A DNA stretch of 7,823 nucleotides from Fimenecus sp045633505. Its GTDB lineage: Bacteria > Bacillota > Clostridia > Oscillospirales > Acutalibacteraceae. The stretch is from positions 1-7,823 of the forward strand of contig JAZQYK010000065.1 of assembly GCA_045633505.1 (NCBI GenBank), in the 5' to 3' direction. Positions 1 to 6,024 of the stretch are shown here, piece after piece. Positions within the stretch are counted from its first letter, which is position 1. Every line of letters starts with the position of its first letter. Both the position numbers and the translations under genes were made by a program. The notes beneath the pieces were generated by a model that ran no database searches, had not been told where the DNA came from, and was given only the letters and a program-made list of their open reading frames with translations.

Positions 1-11
1 CTCACCATACA

Positions 12-92
12 AAAGTAGGGTCGCTTCATGAAGCGACCGTCCAAAGTGTGCGGTTTATTTAATACGGGCGATTCGTGAATCGCCCCTACTTT
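12..92. repeat. REPIN-like pair of inverted GTAG-hairpin repeats
   Basis: Two related 29-base units face each other, at 12-40 (plus) and 64-92 (minus), with 27 bases between. Each begins AAAGTAG and runs straight into a hairpin. The left stem is the perfect palindrome GGTCGCTTCATGAAGCGACC (19-38). The right stem is GGGCGATTC/GAATCGCCC around GT (66-85). The units differ at five positions; four of these form two compensatory base-pair changes (T-A to G-C and C-G to A-T) and the fifth lies in the turn, so the fold has been kept. The outer ends also form a 9-bp terminal inverted repeat, AAAGTAGGG/CCCTACTTT. A GTAG tetranucleotide at the foot of a hairpin, in inverted pairs, is the known layout of REP/REPIN elements moved by RAYT (Y1) transposases. 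Assignment to that class is inference; no transposase is in the window. Confidence 0.7.
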
Positions 93-152
93 CAGGGGAG
101 CCGAGAACCGACCATATTGGTGTCATAAACATCCCGACAAACTCAAATTTAT

Positions 153-183
153 TATAAAAAAAGGGCGATTTCAAATCGCCCTT
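153..183 (-). terminator. Intrinsic terminator of argS
   Basis: On the minus strand, just past the argS stop, AAGGGCGATT and AATCGCCCTT (161-183) form a 10-bp GC-rich stem with a TGA loop. A run of seven T follows (complement of A156-162). This is a strong rho-independent terminator ending the ddl-DUF1934-argS unit. Its stem core GGGCGATT/AATCGCCC matches the right-hand hairpin of the neighbouring repeat at 66-85, so it may derive from such a repeat. Confidence 0.88.
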
Positions 184-201
184 GCGTTTTGCATTTTGCA
201 C

Positions 202-1947
202 TTACATTGATTCAGGTGTTGAGATGCTGAAGGTTGTGAGAATGTTTGTAATTACATTCATAACACAAGTGCAAAGGTAAAGACGAGCCTGCATAAGTGC
301 CTCGTCTTCAACTGCAACACGGCAAGCATTATAGAACTTGTGGAAAAGTGTTGCAAGGTCAATGCAATAACGGGTAATCTTTGCTGGGTCATAATTCTTT
401 GCAGAGTTTACGATTTCGTCCGTGAGAGATGCAAGGTGACGGATAAGCTCAATTTCTTCAGGAGCAGTAAGGAGTTTAAGCTCGTCCTTTGTACAGTCAC
501 GAACCGTAACACCGTCTGCTTCAACCTTACGGAGAATACTGTGAATACGCGCATTTGCATACTGACAGTAGTAAACGGGGTTCTGACTTGACTGTTCAAC
601 CGCTAAATCAAGGTCAAAGTCCATCTGTGAACCAGGTTCACGCATATTAAACAAGAAACGAACTGCATCAACGGGAATATCCTCAAGCAAATCAACGAGT
701 GTGATTGCTTTGCCTGTTCGCTTACTCATTCTTACAACTTCACCGTCTCTTGTAAGACGGACTAACTGCATAAGAATCACGTCAAGACGGTCAGAGTCAA
801 GGTCAAGTGCTTCAAGGACGCCTTTCATACGTGCAACATGACCGTGGTGGTCAGCGCCCCAGATGTTAATAGCCTTGTCAAAACCGCGAGTAACAAGTTT
901 GTTCTTGTGGTAGGCAATATCTGCCGCAAAATACGTCGGATTACCGTTTTGACGAATAAGAACGTCATCTTTAAGCTCAAGTTTATCAATATCTTCCTGT
1001 GTTTTGCCTTGACGAAGAAGCATTTCAGTCTGTACCTTGATATTGTTGTACCAGACTGCACCGTCTTTTTCATAAGTAAGACCTTTATTTGTAAGATAGT
1101 CAATAACTTCTTTAACTGCGCCGCTGTCGTGAAGCTGACTTTCCTTGAACCAGGTCTTATATTCAATACGGTACTTTGCCATATTAGCCTTCATATTGTC
1201 GATATTCTTTGGAAGAGCAAATTCTACAAGAGCCTTTCTTCTTTCGTCTTCACTCTTGTTCATATACTCGTCACCGTAAACGTCGGCAAATTGCTGTGCT
1301 CTTTCCTTGATATCTTCACCGTGATAGCTGTCTTCAGGCAATTCTACTGCATCCTCGCCTTTATAAATCTGCTGATAACGGATATCAAGCGAAAGACCAA
1401 ATTTTTCTATTTGATTACCTGCGTCATTGATATAAAATTCTCTTTCTACTTCATATCCTGCCATATCCAGAACTGCTGCAAGGCAGTCACCTAATGCACC
1501 GCCACGAGCATTACCCATATGCATTGGACCTGTCGGGTTTGCTGAAACAAATTCAACATTGATTTTTTTGCCCTGACCATAGTCACTTCTGCCGTAATCC
1601 TTGCCAAGCGCTTTAACATCAAGCAGAATATCAGCATAAAAATCCTTTGAAAGTGTAAAGTTTACAAAGCCTGCACCTGCAACTGTACAAGACTCAAAAT
1701 ACGTTCCGTCAAGCTCGATGTTTTTTGCAACCAAATCTGCAATCATTTTCGGCGCGCGACGGAAAACCTTTGCACATACAAAGGCAATATTTGATGAATA
1801 GTCACCGTTGTCGCGATTTGCAGGAACTTCAATATTGAATGCAGGGATTGGCTCGGCTGGGATTTCACCTTCGCTAACAGCCTTGCCAAGTGCATCAACA
1901 ATAAGTGTATGTAATTGGTCTGTTGCCTGTTTAACTAATTTTGACAT
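202..1947 (-). CDS. argS: Arginyl-tRNA synthetase (ArgRS)
   Basis: Cytoplasmic class Ia aminoacyl-tRNA synthetase that joins arginine to tRNA-Arg with ATP. The 581 residues are the usual full length. An N-terminal ArgRS-specific tRNA-binding domain (about 5-100) comes first. The catalytic Rossmann domain carries SANPTGPMHMGN (135-146, HIGH signature read as HMGN) and RMSKRTGKAIT (406-416, KMSKS signature). The DALR helical anticodon-binding domain runs from about 455 (CQYANARIHSI) to a typical end (STPESM). ATG at 1947 is supported by AAGGAG 8 bases upstream; the first three bases of that TAAGGAG are the stop codon of the preceding gene, so the two are tightly linked. It is the last gene of the ddl-DUF1934-argS unit and is followed by a strong terminator. 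There is no T-box leader next to it. Identification is secure. Confidence 0.98.
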   Translation of the reverse strand: MSKLVKQATDQLHTLIVDALGKAVSEGEIPAEPIPAFNIEVPANRDNGDYSSNIAFVCAKVFRRAPKMIADLVAKNIELDGTYFESCTVAGAGFVNFTLSKDFYADILLDVKALGKDYGRSDYGQGKKINVEFVSANPTGPMHMGNARGGALGDCLAAVLDMAGYEVEREFYINDAGNQIEKFGLSLDIRYQQIYKGEDAVELPEDSYHGEDIKERAQQFADVYGDEYMNKSEDERRKALVEFALPKNIDNMKANMAKYRIEYKTWFKESQLHDSGAVKEVIDYLTNKGLTYEKDGAVWYNNIKVQTEMLLRQGKTQEDIDKLELKDDVLIRQNGNPTYFAADIAYHKNKLVTRGFDKAINIWGADHHGHVARMKGVLEALDLDSDRLDVILMQLVRLTRDGEVVRMSKRTGKAITLVDLLEDIPVDAVRFLFNMREPGSQMDFDLDLAVEQSSQNPVYYCQYANARIHSILRKVEADGVTVRDCTKDELKLLTAPEEIELIRHLASLTDEIVNSAKNYDPAKITRYCIDLATLFHKFYNACRVAVEDEALMQARLYLCTCVMNVITNILTTFSISTPESM

Positions 1948-1959
1948 CTGTTTTTCTCC

Positions 1960-2379
1960 TTATTTTTCCTCGATATATATAATCATAGTGTTTTCTGAAA
2001 CAAAGCCGTTGTTGAAGTCAAGGGAATATCTCATTTTGAGAACTCCGCCCTTTTCATCAGCGGACCAGTCAACCTGATTTCCGTAAATACCCATAGTCAG
2101 CTCACCGTAAGGCGTACTGTAAAGTGTGTGATGACGGGTGTTCTTTTCAATCATCATTTCACTGCTGAACTGACCGTGTCTTATGATGCTTACCGTGTCA
2201 TTTCCAAAAACGGTAATCGTTGTTTCTTCAGGTCCCGTTTCTTCGTTGTTTTCGATATATTCAATTATGCTTTTATCGTCTTCAAGGGCGAGAGTGCCTG
2301 AAACGGTCATTTCTCCCTTATTGTCACCGTTTTCGGTGCGTTGCATACTGACGATTCTTATAACTGCTTCTTTTTTCAC
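1960..2379 (-). CDS. DUF1934 (YwiB-like) beta-barrel protein
   Basis: A 139-residue soluble protein of the DUF1934 family, whose Bacillus subtilis member YwiB is encoded next to argS, as here. The family is thought to form a calycin-like beta-barrel; its function is unknown. Visible family features are the alternating beta-strand pattern, the conserved TPYGELTMG segment (about 88-96) and a C-terminal strand pair, GGVLKMRYSLDFNNG followed by SENTMIIYI. The start is GTG at 2379, overlapping the ddl stop as GTGA, with AAGGA about 9 bases upstream inside ddl. The overlap points to translational coupling with ddl. The stop codon TAA merges into the argS ribosome binding site. No signal peptide or membrane segment is present. 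The family call is firm; no function is assigned. Confidence 0.88.
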   Translation of the reverse strand: MKKEAVIRIVSMQRTENGDNKGEMTVSGTLALEDDKSIIEYIENNEETGPEETTITVFGNDTVSIIRHGQFSSEMMIEKNTRHHTLYSTPYGELTMGIYGNQVDWSADEKGGVLKMRYSLDFNNGFVSENTMIIYIEEK

Positions 2380-3455
2380 TGTTCAAATTCCTTTTCCCAT
2401 TTGTCAATTGCAAGAGTGCAAAGTCTATCGATTAAATCTCCGTATGATATTCCAGCTTTATCCATAAGCATAGGGTACATACTGATATTCGTAAAGCCGG
2501 GAAGGGTGTTAGGCTCGTTTAAAAGAACAGCGCCGTCAGAATATCTCACAAAAAAGTCAACTCTTGCAAGACCTGAACAGCCCCAAGCCTTATATGCTTT
2601 GATTGCTTTTTCCTGAACCTCTTTAATTTTATCCTCGCCGATTCTTGCAGGAATGTGAAGTCCGCTGTCTGCCTGATATTTTGCCTCAAAATCATAAAAC
2701 TCGTTGCAAGGCTCAATTTCACCGACTGCACCCGCAAAAGGCTCGTCGTTACCCATAACGGCACATTCAACCTCAGCGCCGAGAATTGCTTCTTCAACAA
2801 CAACTCTTGAGTCGAATTGTAATGCATAATCAAGTCCACGTTGGATTTCTTCAAGAGTTTTTGCTTTTACAACACCAACCGATGAACCTGCGTTTGCAGG
2901 TTTGATGAATACGGGAAGTCCCAAATATTCTTCACATTCTCTTGCGAACTCTCTGCCGTTTTGCTGAAAATCATATTTTGTGATATATTTCCATTTAGCC
3001 TGAGGAATATTATTAATGTCACAGATTGCGTTTGTCATAGCCTTATCCATACAAACCGCAGAAGCCATAGTGTTACAACCCACAAACGGAATACCTGCAA
3101 TAGTGAGAAGACCTTGCATTGTACCGTCTTCACCGTTTTTGCCGTGAAGAACGGGGAAACAAACGTCAATTCGGATTTTTTCAAAACCGTTATCATTAAA
3201 AACGATAATTCCGCGGTCGGCACGGTCTGTTGAAATTACGGCTTTCTGAAGTTTTGACTTATCTTCAAGCCATTTGTCCTTTGGCAATTTCTCAAAATCA
3301 CCGTTATAAAGGAACATTTCCCCTTGCTTTGTAATGCCAAGCATTATTACGTTGTATTTGTCCTTTGGTATATTTCTGATAACGGACGTTGCAGAAACCA
3401 CTGAAACGTCGTGTTCAGAAGAAACACCACCAAAAATTATAAGCGCATTTTTCAT
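2376..3455 (-). CDS. ddl: D-alanine--D-alanine ligase
   Basis: ATP-grasp ligase that makes D-Ala-D-Ala for the peptidoglycan pentapeptide, in the cytoplasm. From ATG at 3455 it has 359 residues, normal for the family. Visible motifs are GGVSSEHDVS (9-18, first D-Ala site, E14), PVLHGKNGEDG (101-111), the ATP-grasp segment FIKPANAGSSVGV (183-195, K185), EFYDFEAKY (252-260), LARVDFF (296-302) and NEPNTLPGFT (313-322, metal and phosphate ligands). Tyr260 sits where D-Ala-D-Ala ligases carry Tyr and many D-Ala-D-lactate ligases carry Phe, so D-Ala-D-Ala is the expected product. An in-frame GTG at 3464 would add three residues, but GGTGAT lies six bases before ATG 3455 (counting from GGTG) and favours that start. 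It is the first gene of the operon, with its own promoter. Confidence 0.96.
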   Translation of the reverse strand: MKNALIIFGGVSSEHDVSVVSATSVIRNIPKDKYNVIMLGITKQGEMFLYNGDFEKLPKDKWLEDKSKLQKAVISTDRADRGIIVFNDNGFEKIRIDVCFPVLHGKNGEDGTMQGLLTIAGIPFVGCNTMASAVCMDKAMTNAICDINNIPQAKWKYITKYDFQQNGREFARECEEYLGLPVFIKPANAGSSVGVVKAKTLEEIQRGLDYALQFDSRVVVEEAILGAEVECAVMGNDEPFAGAVGEIEPCNEFYDFEAKYQADSGLHIPARIGEDKIKEVQEKAIKAYKAWGCSGLARVDFFVRYSDGAVLLNEPNTLPGFTNISMYPMLMDKAGISYGDLIDRLCTLAIDKWEKEFEQ

Positions 3456-3487
3456 CAATATCACCCATTATAATTATTAACTATACT

Positions 3488-3516
3488 ATTTTAACACAAT
3501 ATATTTAAGTAATCAA
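3488..3516 (-). promoter_or_regulatory. Sigma-A-like promoter of the ddl operon
   Basis: Read on the minus strand: -35 TTGATT (3511-3516), a 17-base spacer, and -10 TAAAAT (3488-3493). Transcription would begin near 3481, about 25 bases before the ddl start. The surroundings are very AT-rich. It lies back to back with the promoter of the gene at 3606. Confidence 0.62.
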
Positions 3517-3538
3517 TTGTAATATTCACAAATTTTTA

Positions 3539-3567
3539 ATGACAAATGAAAATAAATGTGTTATATT
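3539..3567 (+). promoter_or_regulatory. Sigma-A-like promoter of the 3606 gene
   Basis: ATGACA (3539-3544, five of six to TTGACA), a 17-base spacer and TATATT (3562-3567, five of six to TATAAT). The predicted start point near 3574 leaves a leader of about 30 bases with AAGAGG (3591-3596) before ATG 3606. This placement argues against the upstream in-frame ATG at 3546, which would lie inside the promoter. Confidence 0.62.
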
Positions 3568-3605
3568 ATATAGGATATATTATTTTTGACAAGAGGTATT
3601 CATAT

Positions 3606-4490
3606 ATGTTTGAAAGAAATGAAGCCCTTTCACTTATCCTGAAAGGCTGTACAGAAAACTTTGAAGCAAATGATTTCAAAGTGAATGTTCCTGAAAATTT
3701 AGAGAAGGGCGTTGCTCCTGTTTTTACAGAAGAAGATGCTTCTTTTATCGAAATTGAGAAAAACAGTCTTGTTGTTCGTCTTGTAAGTCACGATAATCTT
3801 CTTGACGTTATGGAACAAGGGGACGACGGCGAATTCAAGAAGGTTTCGTCGAATCTTTTCGACCTTGACTCTTTTGAGGAGAGAGATATCAAATCTCTTT
3901 GTAACGAAATTAAGGATACAATCGACAGCAGTTACGGTAAAAAGTCAAGAAAAGCCGCTGCCGTAAAGAAAGCTCCGCAGACGGTTTCAAAGGCTGCCGT
4001 TAAAAACGGTATGTCTTATGACGCAAATACTCTTGCAAACAGAATTGTAGGTATTTACCCTGAAATCAAAGAGGCATATAAAGAAAACTTCCAGAGATAT
4101 GACGAGTTTTTGGCTGAGGATTTCTTCGTAAATCACGCAAACAAGTATATTATGGAAACACTTCGTTCAAACGATGCGCAGAAAATCAAGAAGTTAATGA
4201 GAATTCTCGGTGACACTTATGAAAACGGAACCAACGACGTTCAGGATTTAGTTGTTGTTACAATTCTTGGCGAAATCGATAACGATAAAGAAATTCTTGA
4301 AAAGTGCCGCGCAGAAATTACTGACGATGATTTCTATGATACACTCGTTGCCGTTAATCAGTATCTTGCCTCACCAAAGGGCAAGAAGGCAAAAGAGCTT
4401 CTTAAAAACCCGCCTGCATACAAACCTCCTAAAAAGAAAAAGGGCGGAATGATGAATGCGCTTATGCAAGGTTCAATGCCACAACAGTAA
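3606..4490 (+). CDS. Uncharacterised two-domain protein with lysine-rich tail
   Basis: A 294-residue protein that I do not recognise with confidence. Residues 1-105 form an acidic alpha/beta region (MFERNEALSLILKG, FIEIEKNSLVVRLV, and the helix ERDIKSLCNEIKDTI). Residues 110-135 are a basic, alanine-rich linker. Residues 140-257 form a helical region (YPEIKEAYKENFQRY, LAEDFFVNHANKYI, DLVVVTILGEI). The tail (258-294) is rich in Lys and Pro (KPPKKKK) and ends MMNALMQGSMPQQ. There is no signal peptide or membrane segment, so it is probably cytoplasmic; the basic linker and tail could contact nucleic acid or ribosomes (inference). The helical region faintly recalls DUF7674-type domains, which I cannot verify. 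ATG 3606 is chosen over ATG 3546 because AAGAGG precedes it by nine bases and the earlier ATG lies inside the likely promoter. It is monocistronic, divergent from ddl and convergent with ogg. Confidence 0.85.
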   Translation: MFERNEALSLILKGCTENFEANDFKVNVPENLEKGVAPVFTEEDASFIEIEKNSLVVRLVSHDNLLDVMEQGDDGEFKKVSSNLFDLDSFEERDIKSLCNEIKDTIDSSYGKKSRKAAAVKKAPQTVSKAAVKNGMSYDANTLANRIVGIYPEIKEAYKENFQRYDEFLAEDFFVNHANKYIMETLRSNDAQKIKKLMRILGDTYENGTNDVQDLVVVTILGEIDNDKEILEKCRAEITDDDFYDTLVAVNQYLASPKGKKAKELLKNPPAYKPPKKKKGGMMNALMQGSMPQQ

Positions 4491-4497
4491 AATATGC

Positions 4498-4535
4498 AAA
4501 AAGGAAGCTCACAAGATGTGAACTTCCTTTATTTT
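4498..4535. terminator. Bidirectional terminator between the 3606 gene and ogg
   Basis: AAAGGAAGCTCACA and TGTGAACTTCCTTT (4500-4530) pair around an AGA loop with one C-A mismatch. TTTATTTTTT follows on the plus strand, and a T run also follows on the minus strand (complement of the A's at 4498-4502). The structure sits between convergent genes and overlaps the ogg stop codon (4529-4531), so it probably ends transcription from both sides. Confidence 0.83.
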
Positions 4536-5329
4536 TTATCCTGCATTCTTCGATAGTGGAAAAGATATTGCTGTGCAATTCCTTCAGTGCCTTTTGTGCA
4601 GTCGGGGAGACCGTCGGGATACATCTCTGCCATAATTCGTTTAACCCACACGTCAACAGGGAATGCCTCAATCTTGTGGAAACCGTAAAGCAACGCGCAT
4701 TCAGCAACCTTTGCTCCCACACCCTTGATTTTTTGTAATTCCTCACGTCCGAATTCAATAGGTCTTTCTTCGATTGCCTTGAAATCAACGGTACCGTCTG
4801 CCACTTTTTTAGCCGCGTCAATAATATATTTAGCCCTGAAGCCTGAACGGATTGGTGCTAAATCCTCGACGGTGAGCTTTGCAAGTGCTTCAGCAGAGGG
4901 AAAGGTTTTCCGTCCGCTTTCGCCGTCGCCGAAATTTTCGCAAAGCCTTTCGACGATGCCTTTAATTCGGGGGATATTGTTGTTTGCTGAAATAATAAAC
5001 GAGCAAAGCGCCTCCCAAGGCTCCTGACGGAGAATTCTGATGCCGTTGAATTCTTTAACGGCTTCAACGAGATATTTGTCGTCATAGCCGTTAACTATTT
5101 TTTCGTAATCACAATCAAAGTCAAAATAGTTCTTCCAGACTTCGTTAAAATCTTTTTCGTCACAGTTAAAAATTATTTTGTTTTCCAATTGCTCAACGAT
5201 AAGCGCTTTACCAAAAGCAACACCGTGCCATTTTCCGTCAATTTCTTCCCAACGGAACGCCTGACCGCAATCTAAAGTAAGTCCCAGATTGAAAACGGGA
5301 GGACAGTTGATTTCAAATTTTTTATTCAT
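4529..5329 (-). CDS. ogg: 8-oxoguanine DNA glycosylase / AP lyase, OGG1 type
   Basis: Bifunctional base-excision repair enzyme that removes 8-oxoguanine opposite C and cleaves the abasic site. The protein has 266 residues from ATG 5329, or 269 from ATG 5338. An OGG_N beta domain (about 5-95, with LDCGQAFRW) is followed by the helix-hairpin-helix-GPD domain. Numbered from 5329, key parts are SFIISANNNIPRIKGIVERLC (from about 110, matching the NNN-containing OGG1 segment), the hairpin and active-site stretch IKGVGAKVAEC (201-211) with catalytic Lys207 and 8-oxoG-contacting Cys211, and FPVDVWV with catalytic Asp226. The C-terminus GIAQQYLFHYRR is typical of clostridial members. This is the full OGG1 type, not the shorter OGG2 or AGOG. 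ATG 5329 has GAG nine bases upstream, while ATG 5338 has no Shine-Dalgarno, so 5329 is slightly preferred. The gene stands alone, with its own upstream region. Confidence 0.95.
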   Translation of the reverse strand: MNKKFEINCPPVFNLGLTLDCGQAFRWEEIDGKWHGVAFGKALIVEQLENKIIFNCDEKDFNEVWKNYFDFDCDYEKIVNGYDDKYLVEAVKEFNGIRILRQEPWEALCSFIISANNNIPRIKGIVERLCENFGDGESGRKTFPSAEALAKLTVEDLAPIRSGFRAKYIIDAAKKVADGTVDFKAIEERPIEFGREELQKIKGVGAKVAECALLYGFHKIEAFPVDVWVKRIMAEMYPDGLPDCTKGTEGIAQQYLFHYRRMQDKK

Positions 5330-5366
5330 AAAAACCATCTCGCAAAATAGACAAAATTTTCAAAAA

Positions 5367-5392
5367 ATTATATGTAAAACTACTAATGTTAA
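5367..5392 (-). promoter_or_regulatory. Possible ogg promoter
   Basis: On the minus strand there is a perfect -10, TATAAT (5367-5372). The nearest good -35, TTAACA (5387-5392), is only 14 bases away, shorter than the usual 16-18. At the normal distance only weak -35 matches exist. Transcription would start about 30 bases before the gene. Tentative. Confidence 0.35.
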
Positions 5393-5417
5393 ATTGCACA
5401 AAAATTTTAGTAGTTTT
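5376..5417. repeat. 11-bp-arm inverted repeat upstream of ogg
   Basis: AAAACTACTAA (5376-5386) and TTAGTAGTTTT (5407-5417) are perfect inverted copies separated by 20 bases. The left arm lies in the spacer of the possible ogg promoter, so this may be an operator. It could also be a weak AT-rich hairpin followed by T's on the plus strand, but only two GC pairs make it a poor terminator. Confidence 0.45.
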
Positions 5418-5506
5418 TTAAGTAGCTAAAGTTCCAAAATGTATAAAATGTAAAGATATTACAACAAATTGTATTTGATATTTTTTTAACACTCTTTTCC
5501 AAATGG

Positions 5507-5597
5507 TGTCGAAAAATGGAAAAAACCTTGCAAAATGCTTGGAAATAGCGGAAGTTATAAACATTTTCAACAGAGTTTTCGACAATTTTGTTGAAAA
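5507..5597. promoter_or_regulatory. Cluster of four Spo0A-box-like sites
   Basis: Two heptamers match the Spo0A box TGTCGAA exactly: 5507-5513 on the plus strand and 5578-5584 on the minus strand. Two more have the one-base variant TGTTGAA: minus strand at 5566-5572 and plus strand at 5589-5595. All extend to the 9-mer TGTYGAAAA. The last three lie within 32 bases with close spacing, and the final one overlaps the -35 of the promoter at 5591-5620, the layout known for Spo0A-activated sigma-A promoters. The gap from 5418 to 5506 shows nothing clear beyond AT-rich sequence. Confidence 0.5.
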
Positions 5598-5620
5598 GTT
5601 AATTATACGAATTGTATAAT
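5591..5620 (+). promoter_or_regulatory. Strong sigma-A-like promoter for the small membrane protein gene
   Basis: TTGAAA (5591-5596, five of six), an 18-base spacer and a perfect TATAAT (5615-5620). The start point would be near 5627, giving a leader of about 130 bases before ATG 5761. The leader contains only short AT-rich hairpins (5624-5634 and 5635-5648) and no recognisable riboswitch. A weaker second candidate, TTAAAA-N16-TATAAA (5671-5698), lies closer to the gene. Confidence 0.58.
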
Positions 5621-5621
5621 T
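5601..5621. promoter_or_regulatory. Palindromic operator-like site over the -10
   Basis: AATTATAC (5601-5608) and GTATAATT (5614-5621) are perfect inverted copies with GAATT between. The right arm contains the -10 of the promoter at 5591-5620, so a dimeric repressor bound here would block it. Part of the symmetry follows from the -10 itself being reflected. No local regulator gene is present to assign. Confidence 0.42.
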
Positions 5622-5760
5622 TTTTCACCGTGAATTTTTGGTAAAAATCCCATATTGACAATTTTTAATGTTAAAAACTTCACAAAATTTAGTATAAAAT
5701 CCACTAAAAAAACCAAAATATTTCTAAAAACAATAAAACTGTATTTGTGAGGAATTTTAT

Positions 5761-6024
5761 ATGGTTAAGGGAGTAAACCGTCAAGTGCTTGAAATTTTGG
5801 ATACAGGGTGCGAATGCTTTGAAAAAGCCCTGTTTTTTGTTCGCCCTGAATATTCTCACGAAAGTGAGGGCAAATTGAAAAACAAGGCTATAAAATCCAT
5901 AAAAAATTCGGGAGGCGTCCCCAAAACGCGAAAACAAAAAATTAAAAGCAGATTAATTTTTGCCGCCGAGCTTTTTGCATCTGCGGGAGTTGGGGCAGTA
6001 ATCTCTGCGTTGCTTATAAAATAA
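5761..6024 (+). CDS. Small lysine-rich protein with a C-terminal membrane segment
   Basis: An 87-residue protein of unknown function. Residues 1-50 are mixed charged and amphipathic (VNRQVLEILDTGCECFEKALFFVRPEYS, then a Lys-rich helix SEGKLKNKAIKSIK). Residues 51-64 are a basic, Gly/Pro-containing linker. Residues 65-86 (LIFAAELFASAGVGAVISAL and following) form one hydrophobic segment ending in Lys. With strong basic charge before it and no signal peptide, it should be a tail-anchored inner-membrane protein with its N-terminus in the cytoplasm (inference). The start is well supported: GAGGA lies seven bases before the ATG. I recall similar short FVRPEYS-containing proteins in Clostridia but cannot name a family. 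It is monocistronic, preceded by the Spo0A-box-like cluster, and its last 11 bases overlap the end of the opposing peptidase gene. Confidence 0.8.
   Translation: MVKGVNRQVLEILDTGCECFEKALFFVRPEYSHESEGKLKNKAIKSIKNSGGVPKTRKQKIKSRLIFAAELFASAGVGAVISALLIK

Noticed and set aside
12..92. Two palindromic units that could be the edge of a CRISPR array
   Set aside because: The units are inverted rather than direct, only two exist, and each is a hairpin with a GTAG foot; no cas genes are present.
838..1494. 218-codon plus-strand open frame
   Set aside because: It lies wholly antisense to argS, has a Cys/Phe/Ile-rich low-quality composition and no ribosome site, and follows from the codon use of argS.
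1948..2400. T-box leader or other riboswitch before argS
   Set aside because: The space before argS is filled by the DUF1934 and ddl genes with no leader region.
3546..3605. N-terminal extension of the 3606 gene from ATG 3546
   Set aside because: The extra 20 residues overlap a near-consensus promoter and lack a ribosome site; AAGAGG correctly precedes ATG 3606.
5490..5600. TTTTCAACA-type 9-mers resembling DnaA boxes, suggesting a replication origin
   Set aside because: None matches the TTATNCACA core well, two match the Spo0A box exactly, and there is no dnaA, dnaN or other origin-associated gene nearby.
5655..5660. Perfect TTGACA as a second -35 for the 5761 gene
   Set aside because: No acceptable -10 lies 15-19 bases downstream; the nearest TATAAA is 32 bases away.
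5627..5748. Riboswitch or small RNA in the long leader of the 5761 gene
   Set aside because: Only short AT-rich hairpins are visible, with no conserved aptamer pattern or terminator/antiterminator pair.
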